Source: an uncultured Lachnospiraceae bacterium (GTDB taxonomy: Bacteria; Bacillota; Clostridia; Lachnospirales; Lachnospiraceae). From it: a stretch of 64,000 nucleotides of DNA. The position numbers and the translations under genes were made by a program. Below the pieces are notes generated by a model. The model was not told the origin of the DNA, did not search any database, and saw only the letters and a program-made list of their open reading frames with translations. The stretch spans positions 1 through 64,000 of the forward strand of contig CAJOGN010000002.1 of assembly GCA_905234245.1 (NCBI GenBank). Direction: 5' to 3'. This document shows, piece after piece, positions 15,684-23,346 of the stretch (position 1 is its first letter; every line of letters starts with the position of its first letter).

Positions 15684-16802
15684 AAAATCTTGCTCAGTTG
15701 AACGGTGACGTTCTTCTAAAATAACACGGTGAAAACGGTAAAGGCTAAGTGGTATATGACTATAAAGGAGTGATATATCATAGAAGAAATATGGAAAGAC
15801 ATTCCCGGATGGGAAGGATTCTATCAATGTAGCAATCTAGGAAATGTGAGAAGTTTGGATAGGGTTGATTCTACCAATAGAAATTTAAAAGGTAAAATAT
15901 TGCAAGGCAGAATTGACGAGTGCGGTTTAAGAGTTTATCAATTTAATAATGGTGGCGGGAAATCTGCAATTTATTACCAGTCTACTCTTGTTAAGGCAGT
16001 TTTTCATCCATTTGTCGAAGATTTAGATGGTGAAGAATGGCGAGAGGTTAAAGATTATCCTGAATATAAAGTAAGTAATTATGGCAGAGTGAAAAGGGAT
16101 AAGAAAATTGGTAAGTATGGAGATTTACATTACGAAATATTAATAAAGCAACAATTAAATCAAAAGGGTTATTACAGTATATCGTTAAGTAAGGATGGAA
16201 AAATAAAGAAAAGACTTGTCCATGTGTTAGTTGCTGAAGTATTTGTTGAGAACCCAGATCCTATTCATAAAAAAGAAGTAGACCATATTGATACCAATCC
16301 AATAAATAATAATGTTACAAATCTTAGATGGTGTACAAGAAAAGAAAATCAGAACAACCCACTAACAAGAAAGCACAACAGTGAAAGTAAAACTGGTGTA
16401 CCACAACCCGAACGAAAAAAGAGAATTGAAGTTTTTAAGGATGGTGTAAGTTGTGGGATTTATGACAGTGGCAAAGATTTAGAGGCCAAGAGTCTTGCTG
16501 ATTTTGGTACAGTTTTAAATAGGTCTAATGTTTGTACAGTTCTTAAAGGAAGACGTGAGCATTGTAAAGGATATACATTTAAATATGTCTAATTAAGCAC
16601 AAAATAATACCATAAGCTAATACCGTGCTAAGTCATTGAAAGTCAGTAAAAGTAAATGAAAAGTGTAACGACTAACTAGTGAGGATGACAACCAATAATC
16701 TAGACACGAGTGCCGTGCATCTCAATGAGATGAAGAGATAGTCTGAACTCATAGGAAACTATGAGAACTACAGGATAAAGAGCCTGTAGGGTAACATAAT
16801 TG
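15684..16802 (+). ncRNA. group I intron 1 of the polymerase gene
   Basis: The 5' site follows TGGGT, which can pair with GCTCA a few bases inside the intron (U-G at the cleavage site, 8-base loop), as in P1 of group I introns. The 3' part has GATAGTCTGAACTC (P7-like) and ends 'GGTAACATAATTG'. Removing it restores the reading frame and creates DRNNG-L-DQDSDS. The intron carries an HNH endonuclease gene. The 200 bases after that gene hold the rest of the ribozyme core. Confidence 0.8.
15780..16592 (+). CDS. intron-encoded HNH homing endonuclease (NUMOD4-HNH)
   Basis: The protein has an N-terminal NUMOD4 motif (WKDIPGWEGFYQCSNLGNVR), a second NUMOD4-like copy (WREVKDYPEYKVSNYGRVKR), and an HNH core (KEVDHIDTNPINNNVTNLRW), ending with a DNA-binding tail. 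These define GIY/HNH intron endonucleases of the phage SPO1/I-HmuI type. The only start that keeps the first motif is ATA at 15780, 9 bases after AAGGAG; the first ATG-like start (GTG 15846) would delete the motif. It would make a break at the intron insertion site to spread the intron. Confidence 0.8.
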   Translation: MEEIWKDIPGWEGFYQCSNLGNVRSLDRVDSTNRNLKGKILQGRIDECGLRVYQFNNGGGKSAIYYQSTLVKAVFHPFVEDLDGEEWREVKDYPEYKVSNYGRVKRDKKIGKYGDLHYEILIKQQLNQKGYYSISLSKDGKIKKRLVHVLVAEVFVENPDPIHKKEVDHIDTNPINNNVTNLRWCTRKENQNNPLTRKHNSESKTGVPQPERKKRIEVFKDGVSCGIYDSGKDLEAKSLADFGTVLNRSNVCTVLKGRREHCKGYTFKYV

Positions 16803-17089
16803 TGGATCAGGACTCCGATAGTCTTTATGTAACAGATAATAAGGCAATCGCAGAACATGCTCAGTATTGTTACGAGCATTATCATACAATTGTAAACAAT
16901 ATTCCAAAAGAATCAAATCACTATGACAGTAACCTAAAGACATTTGCTAGGGTAGATAATAAGTTCTCAGGTTCACGCAGAACTATAGGCGAGTCAAGTA
17001 ATCTTGCGCAGATATGCCTCTCCTATGCTCAATCATGGCCCGAAGAGAAAAAGTACGATGACTACTGTTCTATCCTTTCTGTATTGGCT
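16803..17089 (+). CDS. predicted phage RNA polymerase, exon 2
   Basis: Short middle exon of the polymerase gene. It opens with '(L)DQDSDSLYVTDN', a DxDxD motif that would bind the catalytic metal in YonO/QDE-1-type RNA polymerases, and closes with 'DDYCSILSVLA'. Read alone it looks like a 95-aa ORF starting with a GTG that has no ribosome binding site, which supports it being an exon rather than a gene. The join to exon 1 is in phase 1. Confidence 0.6.
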
Positions 17090-17366
17090 TAAATGCTTGG
17101 GCCAGTTCTACAGAAATGTAGTTCTAAAAATACTCAGTGAATTCATGGAAAGCTAAGTGAAGTAATTCATATGCTAATCATGATCTAAGCTTGCGAATAC
17201 CAATAAGTAGCAAGAAAGAGCAGAGACTAACAGGTGACTAGGTAAAAGAATAATCCCGACACGAGTGCTGAGTACCTAAACGTAAAGTCGTAGGTAATGA
17301 TATAGTCCGAACATTTGGGAAACCAAATGAAGCTATGGATAAAGAGCCGTAGCGATAACACCAAAG
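17090..17366 (+). ncRNA. group I intron 2 of the polymerase gene
   Basis: A 277-base intron without an ORF. The 5' exon end TTGGCT can pair with GGCCAG 10 bases into the intron (six pairs, U-G at the site). The core shows AGAGACTA pairing with TAGTC in 'GATATAGTCCGAAC' (P7). It ends 'GCGATAACACCAAAG'. The 3' end closely resembles that of intron 1 ('GGATAAAGAGCC' in both), so the two are related. Splicing joins VLA to QASIDSLKR in frame. Confidence 0.8.
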
Positions 17367-17984
17367 CAAGCAAGTATCGACAGCCTCAAGCGCACTTTCT
17401 CAGTTGATATAGCGGCAGAAATTGACCGCATCAAGGAAGACATGCATATAGACAAACATGGGTATCCTGCTTTTTGGTCGTTAATCAGACCGGGGTTTAA
17501 CAAGGATAAGATTAATCCTGATATCAAGTGTCCCATGAACTGTCTTACTAACTTTAATCCGAGGAAGACTCATAGGATACAAGTAGCCACTCCTATCAGT
17601 GAATATCTATCTATCTATCCGACTGATGCTGATATTAAGTTGTGTAAGAAGGTAGAAGAACTGATTAACAAATATAACATCAATCTGTTTTCTAGAAGCA
17701 TAGAGTCTTTAAACTATAATGATTCAGATTACTTCTACTTGATAACAGCATTTGATGACATGGTAGCTGACATCCAGAAGATGACACTTGGCGAAAAGTA
17801 CATTGGTCTCTTCTCATGGTTGTTGAATAAAGTATTTTCAAAAGACCTAGAGAAAGAAATTGATTCTGAGAAGTTCAGCAACCAACTACAGACCAACAAG
17901 TCTGTGCTACTCAAGACACTTTATAATGTTAACAAGGATGTTTTCCTAAAGTGTTTTGAGAAAAACATGACGGAAAAGCCCTAA
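17367..17984 (+). CDS. predicted phage RNA polymerase, exon 3
   Basis: Last 205 codons of the 863-aa polymerase-like protein, starting QASIDSLKRTFSVDIAAEID and ending KNMTEKP. An isolated ORF from ATG 17442 would lack a ribosome binding site. The segment 'IKCPMNCLTNFNPRK' and a helical C-terminal region resemble nothing I can name. A 66-base gap follows before the HU gene. Confidence 0.6.
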   Translation, partial: QASIDSLKRTFSVDIAAEIDRIKEDMHIDKHGYPAFWSLIRPGFNKDKINPDIKCPMNCLTNFNPRKTHRIQVATPISEYLSIYPTDADIKLCKKVEELINKYNINLFSRSIESLNYNDSDYFYLITAFDDMVADIQKMTLGEKYIGLFSWLLNKVFSKDLEKEIDSEKFSNQLQTNKSVLLKTLYNVNKDVFLKCFEKNMTEKP

Positions 17985-18050
17985 GTCTACTAATGAATGT
18001 AACATGTCGTTTCATTCACAAAATAATTTGATTTAAAAAGGAGAAACATT

Positions 18051-18362
18051 ATGGTATCTAAGAATGACATTGTTAGCTATGTTTACGACAATTGTGAGAA
18101 GACTGAGGCAGGAAAGCCTGTTGTAACCAAGAAGGTTCTTGAAGCTATCTACCCGCTTTTCTTTGAAGCAATCGGTACTGCTCTTGCAGAGGGTGAGGAA
18201 GTTCGTATTCCGGGATTTGCTACGTTTAAGCCTGTTCTTAAGGCAGAGCGTCAGGCAACTAATCTTCAGACTATGGAGAAGATGATTGTTCCGGCACACT
18301 ACTCTCCGAAGTGTAAGTTTAGTAAGGATATTACCGAGGCTGTAAAAGCAATTGAGATCTAA
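18051..18362 (+). CDS. HU/IHF-like DNA-binding protein
   Basis: This 103-aa protein matches the HU family: an N-terminal helix pair (SKNDIVSYVYDNCEKTEAGK, VVTKKVLEAIYPLFFEAIGT), then 'LAEGEEVRIPGFATFKPVLK' corresponding to the conserved 'GxxVxxxGFGxF' beta arm, and a basic arm. HU bends and wraps DNA as a dimer and could organise the phage genome or help replication or packaging. SD AAAAGGAG; the leader holds ACAAAATAATT. A terminator follows. Confidence 0.85.
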   Translation: MVSKNDIVSYVYDNCEKTEAGKPVVTKKVLEAIYPLFFEAIGTALAEGEEVRIPGFATFKPVLKAERQATNLQTMEKMIVPAHYSPKCKFSKDITEAVKAIEI

Positions 18363-18379
18363 ATAAAATCCAAATAAAT

Positions 18380-18414
18380 GGGGGTAGGGGGAGAATTCTT
18401 CCTATCCCCTTTTT
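18380..18414 (+). terminator. rho-independent terminator after HU-like gene
   Basis: G-rich arm 18380-18395 pairs with CCTATCCCC (18401-18409) through an interrupted stem closed by AGAATTCT, followed by TTTTT (18410-18414). It separates the HU gene from the tRNA gene 6 bases later. Confidence 0.75.
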
Positions 18415-18419
18415 AGTTC

Positions 18420-18492
18420 GGTCTTTTAGTCCAGTTGGTAGAACGGCAGACTGTTAATCTGTATGTCATAGGTTCGAGTCCTATAAAGACCG
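18420..18492 (+). tRNA. tRNA-Asn (anticodon GTT)
   Basis: Full cloverleaf of 73 bases: acceptor GGTCTTT/AAAGACC (7 pairs), D-arm GTCC...GAAC with one mismatch and a GG in the loop, anticodon arm GCAGA-CTGTTAA-TCTGT with anticodon GTT, T-arm ATAGG-TTCGAGT-CCTAT, discriminator G. CCA is not encoded. It reads AAC/AAT codons, which are abundant here, including a long Asn run in the tape measure gene. Confidence 0.93.
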
Positions 18493-18539
18493 CTACTTGG
18501 CTGACCGCCAAAATACATAACGAATCAAGGAGGAACCAT

Positions 18540-18719
18540 ATGGTTCTAATCAACAAACAAGAAATGGAATATCTCAAGAAGCACGGTGCTAGATGGGAGA
18601 AGGAACTCCATCGGACATACAGCAAGAATCATAAATACTATCTTACTGAAGTACCTAGATATCTTGCCATGTTAGATGAGTTTAGAAAAACTCATACTCT
18701 GTTTACCAGAGAGGGATAA
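18540..18719 (+). CDS. small hypothetical protein
   Basis: Start ATG 18540 follows AAGGAGG; longer upstream frame runs through the tRNA and is not used. The 59-aa basic protein (INKQEMEYLKKHGARWEKEL ...) is helical. Short 'xxxxEYLKxxGxxWxxElHxTYSK.HKYYLtE' proteins next to phoH-like genes are familiar from Clostridia phages. Function unknown. Confidence 0.65.
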   Translation: MVLINKQEMEYLKKHGARWEKELHRTYSKNHKYYLTEVPRYLAMLDEFRKTHTLFTREG

Positions 18720-18724
18720 TGCCT

Positions 18725-19912
18725 ATGAAATTCTATGATACAAATGCACTGCTTAATCTTGGGGAGAAAGCATTTTCTGAAAAGTTCGCTATAGCGGATA
18801 TCACGCTAAGAGAACTTGAATCTATTAAAACCAATAGAAATAAAGACGAGGAAGTTAAACACAAAGCTAGGAAGATATCTCGTCTTCTAGATGAGCATTA
18901 CGATCTAGTGAAGGTAATCCGTGTAAGCAATGAGGACTATGATTATCCCGATGAAGGAATTATCACAGCCGCAAATAATGTATACCAAAATAATATCAAT
19001 AACTTCTCGTTTGTTACAGATGATATTTGTTGTAAGTTATTAGCTAGGAATGTATACAATCTTCCCGTAGAAGGTACAGATTTCAAAGAGTCTATATACA
19101 AAGGATACAAGTATATAGATGGCAATACAGAGCAAATCAACGAACTCATGTCTTCTGAGGATTTCATATCTTCTTTTGTTCAGAATGAATATCTGATTAT
19201 CCATAACAAAGATGACAATACAAACAAGGAAATGAGATTCTTTGATGGAGAGTTTCTTCCTCTTAAGTTACCGCCGAGTAAATATATCAAAGGGAAGAAT
19301 TCACTACAAAGATGTGCATTGGACTTACTAAACAATCCTGATATTACAGTAGCTTCTATTATGGGTGGTTACGGGTCAGGCAAGACTTTTATAGCAATGA
19401 AGATGGCTTTATACCATGTTCAAGAAAAAGGTAATCATGCACATATTCTTGGAGTAAGAACGCCGGAGGGTGAAGGTAAAGAGGTAGGTTATCTGCCGGG
19501 TCAGCTAGAAAATAAGATTGACAATTTCTTTACCCCTCTCATGCAACAGCTTGACGGTGGTGAGTTTGAATTAGAGAGTCTCAAACAAAGAGGTGTACTT
19601 GATTGTAATATTCCTTTCTATCTGAAGGGAACAACATATAACGATACTATTATGCTCTGCGATGAAGCAGAGGATTTAACAGAGAAAGAAATAAAACTGA
19701 TTGGCACACGTTTAGGAAGTAACAGTAAGGTTTACTTCTCAGGAGACTACAAACAGTCTGTTGTAAATAGCTCCAAGGAAAATGCCCTTGTCAGAATGTG
19801 CAATGAGTTCAAGGGACAAAATAATTTTGGATGTATTTATCTAAGCGAAGATGTTCGTAGTACAACGAGTAAGATGTTTGCCAACTTGTTTAATGGAGTG
19901 CGTGATGATTAA
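18725..19912 (+). CDS. PIN-PhoH-like ATPase/ribonuclease
   Basis: The N-terminal PIN domain (MKFYDTNALLNLG, with acidic residues D5, E31 and 'FVTDD' near residue 97) is fused to a PhoH P-loop ATPase: Walker A 'MGGYGSGKTFIAMKM' (about residue 215) and Walker B 'IMLCDEAEDLT', plus 'VYFSGDYKQSV'. PIN-PhoH (PhoH2) proteins couple ATP-driven unwinding to RNA cleavage; phoH-like genes are common in phages but their phage role is unsettled. ATG 18725 is preferred over 18719, which is too close to GAGGG. Confidence 0.85.
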   Translation: MKFYDTNALLNLGEKAFSEKFAIADITLRELESIKTNRNKDEEVKHKARKISRLLDEHYDLVKVIRVSNEDYDYPDEGIITAANNVYQNNINNFSFVTDDICCKLLARNVYNLPVEGTDFKESIYKGYKYIDGNTEQINELMSSEDFISSFVQNEYLIIHNKDDNTNKEMRFFDGEFLPLKLPPSKYIKGKNSLQRCALDLLNNPDITVASIMGGYGSGKTFIAMKMALYHVQEKGNHAHILGVRTPEGEGKEVGYLPGQLENKIDNFFTPLMQQLDGGEFELESLKQRGVLDCNIPFYLKGTTYNDTIMLCDEAEDLTEKEIKLIGTRLGSNSKVYFSGDYKQSVVNSSKENALVRMCNEFKGQNNFGCIYLSEDVRSTTSKMFANLFNGVRDD

Positions 19913-20934
19913 TGGCGAAAAAGGTAACACTCACAAGTGAACAAAAACATTATATAGAGATTAGTTATAAACTAGGTATCAGTATTAGCCAAGTATCAAA
20001 AGATTTAAATCTTGGATACGGTATTGTAAACAGTTATTTGATTGATAATGATTTTAAAGTCGTTAAGCATGACAAAATGAGTCCAGATAAATATAAGAAG
20101 ATTGTAGAACTTATTAAAGATGGGCATCACTTGACAGAGATTGTGAGGATGACAGTATCTGAGCCAAAAACCGTTAAATTAATAGCCAAGGAAAACAATC
20201 TTACTTTACAAGAATTTACAATGCCTAGAGATCTATGCAATAAAGATTTTGATGACAATTATTTTGAAAAGATAGATACTGAAGCAAAAGCATATTTTCT
20301 TGGACTGATATATACGGATGGTTGTGTAAGAATACATAATGGTGGCTACTTTCTTGCATTACAATTACAAATCAGTGATAAACCAATTATTGAGAAACTT
20401 GCTAAAGAATTAAAATGTGGCAATTCAGTTAGAGAAAGAAAAACAAATGGTGTATTTAATGGTACTGGTGTCGCAGAATTTGAATCATGTAATTCCAAAA
20501 AACTATTTGATGATTTAGCAAGATTTGATATCGTACCTGATAAAACACACAATAGTATAACAATAAAGAATATAAAGGAATTAGTTCCCAAACACCTAAT
20601 AAAACATTTTATTCGTGGGGTCATTGATGGTGATGGTAGTATAGCGCATACATATCATCAAAGTAAAGGAATAATGATTTATCAAAATTCTATGCAATTT
20701 TGTGAAGATATGCAGGATCTCATTGCTTATGCTATGGACGATTATACTCTTCATGGAGTATGTACTAGTAGACCAGTAAATATGTTTGTTCTACGGTACA
20801 GAAGAATTAATGAAGCAATCAAACTCTTGAAGTTTTTATATGAAGATGCAACAGTTTATATACAAAGAAAATATGATGTTGCTTCTGAATACTTTAATTA
20901 TGAACCGGGGCCACAAGCGAAGGTGGCTTCTTGA
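19912..20934 (+). CDS. free-standing LAGLIDADG homing endonuclease
   Basis: This 340-aa protein has two LAGLIDADG helices, 'AYFLGLIYTDGCV' (about residues 124-136) and 'HFIRGVIDGDGSI' (about 229-241), the Asp residues being the catalytic metal ligands. An N-terminal helix-turn-helix region (LGISISQVSKDLNLGYGIVN) precedes them. It overlaps the phoH-like stop codon (TAATG) and is not inside an intron I can detect, so it is probably a stand-alone mobile gene. It resembles the intron enzyme at 35233. Confidence 0.85.
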   Translation: MAKKVTLTSEQKHYIEISYKLGISISQVSKDLNLGYGIVNSYLIDNDFKVVKHDKMSPDKYKKIVELIKDGHHLTEIVRMTVSEPKTVKLIAKENNLTLQEFTMPRDLCNKDFDDNYFEKIDTEAKAYFLGLIYTDGCVRIHNGGYFLALQLQISDKPIIEKLAKELKCGNSVRERKTNGVFNGTGVAEFESCNSKKLFDDLARFDIVPDKTHNSITIKNIKELVPKHLIKHFIRGVIDGDGSIAHTYHQSKGIMIYQNSMQFCEDMQDLIAYAMDDYTLHGVCTSRPVNMFVLRYRRINEAIKLLKFLYEDATVYIQRKYDVASEYFNYEPGPQAKVAS

Positions 20935-20982
20935 ATTTTTTAGCAGAAAATAATTATGTGAATTACTATAAGGAGGTTTACT

Positions 20983-21360
20983 ATGGCTTATGAACCGACT
21001 CAATGGCGTAGTGGTGATACGATTACGTCTGAAAGATTAAATAAAATGGAACAAGGAATTGCGGGTAGTGGAAGTGGTGAGTTCTATGCACTGCATACCA
21101 CAGTGACTGAAACTACCGTTGGGAGTGACAATATTCCGACTACTACATTTCCTAATGTTGAACTCAGAGAAGATGGACTTCCGATGTGGTTGATTGTAGA
21201 TAATGCAAGTAATGATGGTGGTACTACAACATATACAAGGGTCGGATTTTTAGAAAGTTATAATAATGAAATTTTCGGGTATGACAATGGTCTAAACGTA
21301 AATCGCTCAACTGGTGAAGTTGAATTAGGAGACTCACCATCTACTGGTGGGAAGGCGTAA
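20983..21360 (+). CDS. short fibre/virion-decoration-like protein
   Basis: This 125-aa protein begins MAYEPTQWRSGDTITSERLN, a start ('xxTxWxxGDxITAxKLNKLE(N/Q)G') shared by many phage tail-fibre and head-fibre N termini. The rest is Gly/Thr-rich beta sequence. It lies far from the other fibre genes, which suggests a head fibre or other accessory virion protein. SD AAGGAGG; the leader has AGAAAATAATT. Confidence 0.65.
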   Translation: MAYEPTQWRSGDTITSERLNKMEQGIAGSGSGEFYALHTTVTETTVGSDNIPTTTFPNVELREDGLPMWLIVDNASNDGGTTTYTRVGFLESYNNEIFGYDNGLNVNRSTGEVELGDSPSTGGKA

Positions 21361-21389
21361 GACCTTATAAGGAATAAAAAAGGAGAACC

Positions 21390-22532
21390 ATGATATACTT
21401 TGACAATTCTGCCACTACTCCAATCAGCGAGGAAGTAGCTAACGCAGTAATATCAGGAATGCTTTCTTATGGAAACCCTTCCTCTAGATATGAAGCGGCT
21501 AGTAAAAGTAAGTATCTTATCTCTTCTGCCAGAGAATATGTTTCTCAGTTACTCAACTGTAAACCCGAAGAAATATATTTCACATCTTGTGGAACTGAAT
21601 CAGATAACCTTGGCATGATTGGTTATTGCATGGCAAACAAAGATAAAGGTAAACACATCATTACTACCCAAGTAGAACACAGTGCTGTTCTAAACACTTG
21701 TAAGTATCTTGAAGAACAAGGGTTTGAGGTAACCTATCTTGATGTGAATCGTAAAGGTATGATTGATGTGGACGAATATAAACAGGCATTTAGAGAAGAT
21801 ACTCTTCTAGTGTCTATCATGGCGGCAAATAACGAACTAGGAACTGTATTTCCTATTAAGAAACTTGCTCGTATTGCCCACGAACACAATGTAGTATTCT
21901 TCTCTGACTGTGTTCAGTACACCCCTCACTTTAAGACGGATGTACAAGAACTAGGAATAGATATGCTATCACTCTCAGGACATAAGTTCTTTGCTCCAAA
22001 GGGTGTAGGTATCTTTTTCAAACGTGAAGGAATTAACATTCTCCCAATAATGCATGGTGGTCATCAAGAAAATAATCTACGCCCCGGCACGGAGAATGTA
22101 CCTTATATATTTGCAATTGGAATCGCCGCTTATCAGTTAAATGAACACTATGATGAGTGGGGTTCTCAAGAGAAGGAACTTGGACAGTATTTTAGAGAAC
22201 AGCTTATGAAAGAAGACTTTGGTACACTAATGAATCTTAATGGTTACATCAAAGACAATGTACCGGGGATTATTAATGTTCGTTTCAGAGGTGTTGAAGG
22301 AAGAATGCTTCAGACTATGTTAGCTGAACATGGAGTATGTTGTTCTGTAGGAAGTGCTTGTTCAAGTGGAGAACAGAAACCTTCTCATGTTCTGAAAGCA
22401 CTTAAGCTATCAGACAAACAGGCGAATGAATCTATTCGCTTCTCGTTGAATTATCTCAATACAAAAGAAGAGATAGACGAGACTATAAAAATATTAAAGA
22501 GTTGTATATCTATGCTCTTAATGAATGAATAA
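21390..22532 (+). CDS. cysteine desulfurase (NifS/IscS type)
   Basis: This 380-aa PLP enzyme has the complete family signature: N-terminal 'YFDNSATTPIS', PLP-contacting 'QVEHSAVLNTC', 'DCVQYTPH', the Schiff-base lysine in 'LSLSGHKFFAPKGVG', 'RPGTENVP', and the active-site Cys loop 'CCSVGSACSSGEQKPSHVL'. It converts L-cysteine to alanine and passes sulfur as persulfide to a partner. No Fe-S scaffold, tRNA thiolase or Dnd gene is seen nearby, so the sulfur acceptor is unknown. Unusual cargo for a phage. SD AAAAGGAG; followed directly by the ClpP-like gene. Confidence 0.92.
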   Translation: MIYFDNSATTPISEEVANAVISGMLSYGNPSSRYEAASKSKYLISSAREYVSQLLNCKPEEIYFTSCGTESDNLGMIGYCMANKDKGKHIITTQVEHSAVLNTCKYLEEQGFEVTYLDVNRKGMIDVDEYKQAFREDTLLVSIMAANNELGTVFPIKKLARIAHEHNVVFFSDCVQYTPHFKTDVQELGIDMLSLSGHKFFAPKGVGIFFKREGINILPIMHGGHQENNLRPGTENVPYIFAIGIAAYQLNEHYDEWGSQEKELGQYFREQLMKEDFGTLMNLNGYIKDNVPGIINVRFRGVEGRMLQTMLAEHGVCCSVGSACSSGEQKPSHVLKALKLSDKQANESIRFSLNYLNTKEEIDETIKILKSCISMLLMNE

Positions 22533-22545
22533 GGAGATTTACTAT

Positions 22546-23130
22546 ATGGATGTAATTGATCTGAAAGAAGCTATATTTGGAGATGATGTATTCCCCTCTC
22601 CCGCTATGTATCAGTATTACAAGAATCTGAAGAATAATACCATTGTTATCAATTCTGATATTGATGATTCTATCCTTGAGTCTGCTATTCTTCCACTTAT
22701 GCAGATGGATGCAGACCCAGAGGTTAAGGAGATTAAGGTTATTATTCTTACTTGTGGTGGTGATATCTATAGTGGATTTGCATTTGTATCCGCACTTGAA
22801 AGATGTACTACACCTATTACTATTCAGCTAGTTGGAATTGCCGCTTCTATGGGAACTCTTATTGCTATGGCTAAGAGTCCGTATATTACAGTAGTGTGTG
22901 ATTCTTTTACTGTAGGACTGATTCATAGTGGTTCTACCTATCTGGAAGGTAATGTTAACTCAGTAAAGGATACATTCAAGTTCTCAGAGAAGTATGAGAA
23001 GAAGATTAAAGACTATATGCTCTCTCATACTAAGATTGATGAAGACCTCTATGACAAGATTGAACGTCAGGAGTATTGGATTGATGCTGATGAGATGCTT
23101 GAACTTGGAATTGTGGATAAAATAATTTAA
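22546..23130 (+). CDS. ClpP-like serine protease
   Basis: This 194-aa protein has ClpP fold motifs: 'IKVIILTCGGDIYSGFAFVS' (oxyanion glycines), the nucleophile Ser in 'GIAASMGTLIAMA', and the catalytic His in 'GLIHSGSTYLEG'. Length matches ClpP (about 195 aa). Start ATG 22546 follows AAGGAG. Phage ClpP-like enzymes often act as prohead proteases, but here a different protease lies in the head module, so it may degrade host or early proteins. Position after the desulfurase suggests co-transcription. Confidence 0.85.
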   Translation: MDVIDLKEAIFGDDVFPSPAMYQYYKNLKNNTIVINSDIDDSILESAILPLMQMDADPEVKEIKVIILTCGGDIYSGFAFVSALERCTTPITIQLVGIAASMGTLIAMAKSPYITVVCDSFTVGLIHSGSTYLEGNVNSVKDTFKFSEKYEKKIKDYMLSHTKIDEDLYDKIERQEYWIDADEMLELGIVDKII

Positions 23131-23141
23131 GGAGAATACAT

Positions 23142-23333
23142 ATGATTACATTTAAAAAGACTAACAAGCTTTCAGCGAAGCTTAAGAATATTACTGTACA
23201 GGATGGTCAGTTTGTCAATGAAGATGGTGAGATTCTTGACCTTGCCGCCCTGTTTGAAGAAGCCTTTGGTTCTGTACCGTTTAACCTTGCGGTAGATAAT
23301 ACAATTGAATCATCAGAGGATATTGGCGAATAA
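23142..23333 (+). CDS. small hypothetical protein
   Basis: This 63-aa protein (MITFKKTNKLSAKLKNITVQ ...) contains 'FVNEDGEILDLAALFEEAFG' and an acidic end. It is preceded by ATAAAATAATTTAAGGAG, another copy of the AAAATAATT motif next to a ribosome binding site. Function unknown; it sits between the ClpP-like and phosphoesterase genes. Confidence 0.6.
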   Translation: MITFKKTNKLSAKLKNITVQDGQFVNEDGEILDLAALFEEAFGSVPFNLAVDNTIESSEDIGE

Positions 23334-23346
23334 GGGGGTGTTGCCG

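Noticed and set aside
16803-16850. DQDSDSLYV as motif C of a family B DNA polymerase (DTDS)
   Set aside because: No exonuclease domain, motif A (DxxSLYPS) or motif B (KxxxNSxYG) is visible in the joined protein.
13997-17984. Interpretation of the polymerase region as a frameshifted pseudogene with three broken ORFs
   Set aside because: The breaks coincide with group I core signals, and excision gives one continuous frame of exact length; random decay would not do so.
18435-18540. N-terminal extension of the 59-aa protein through the tRNA gene
   Set aside because: The upstream frame is only the tRNA sequence read by chance; ATG 18540 has a strong ribosome binding site.
22546-23130. ClpP-like gene as the prohead protease
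   Set aside because: It lies outside the head module, and another protease-scaffold gene follows the portal; the role is therefore left open.
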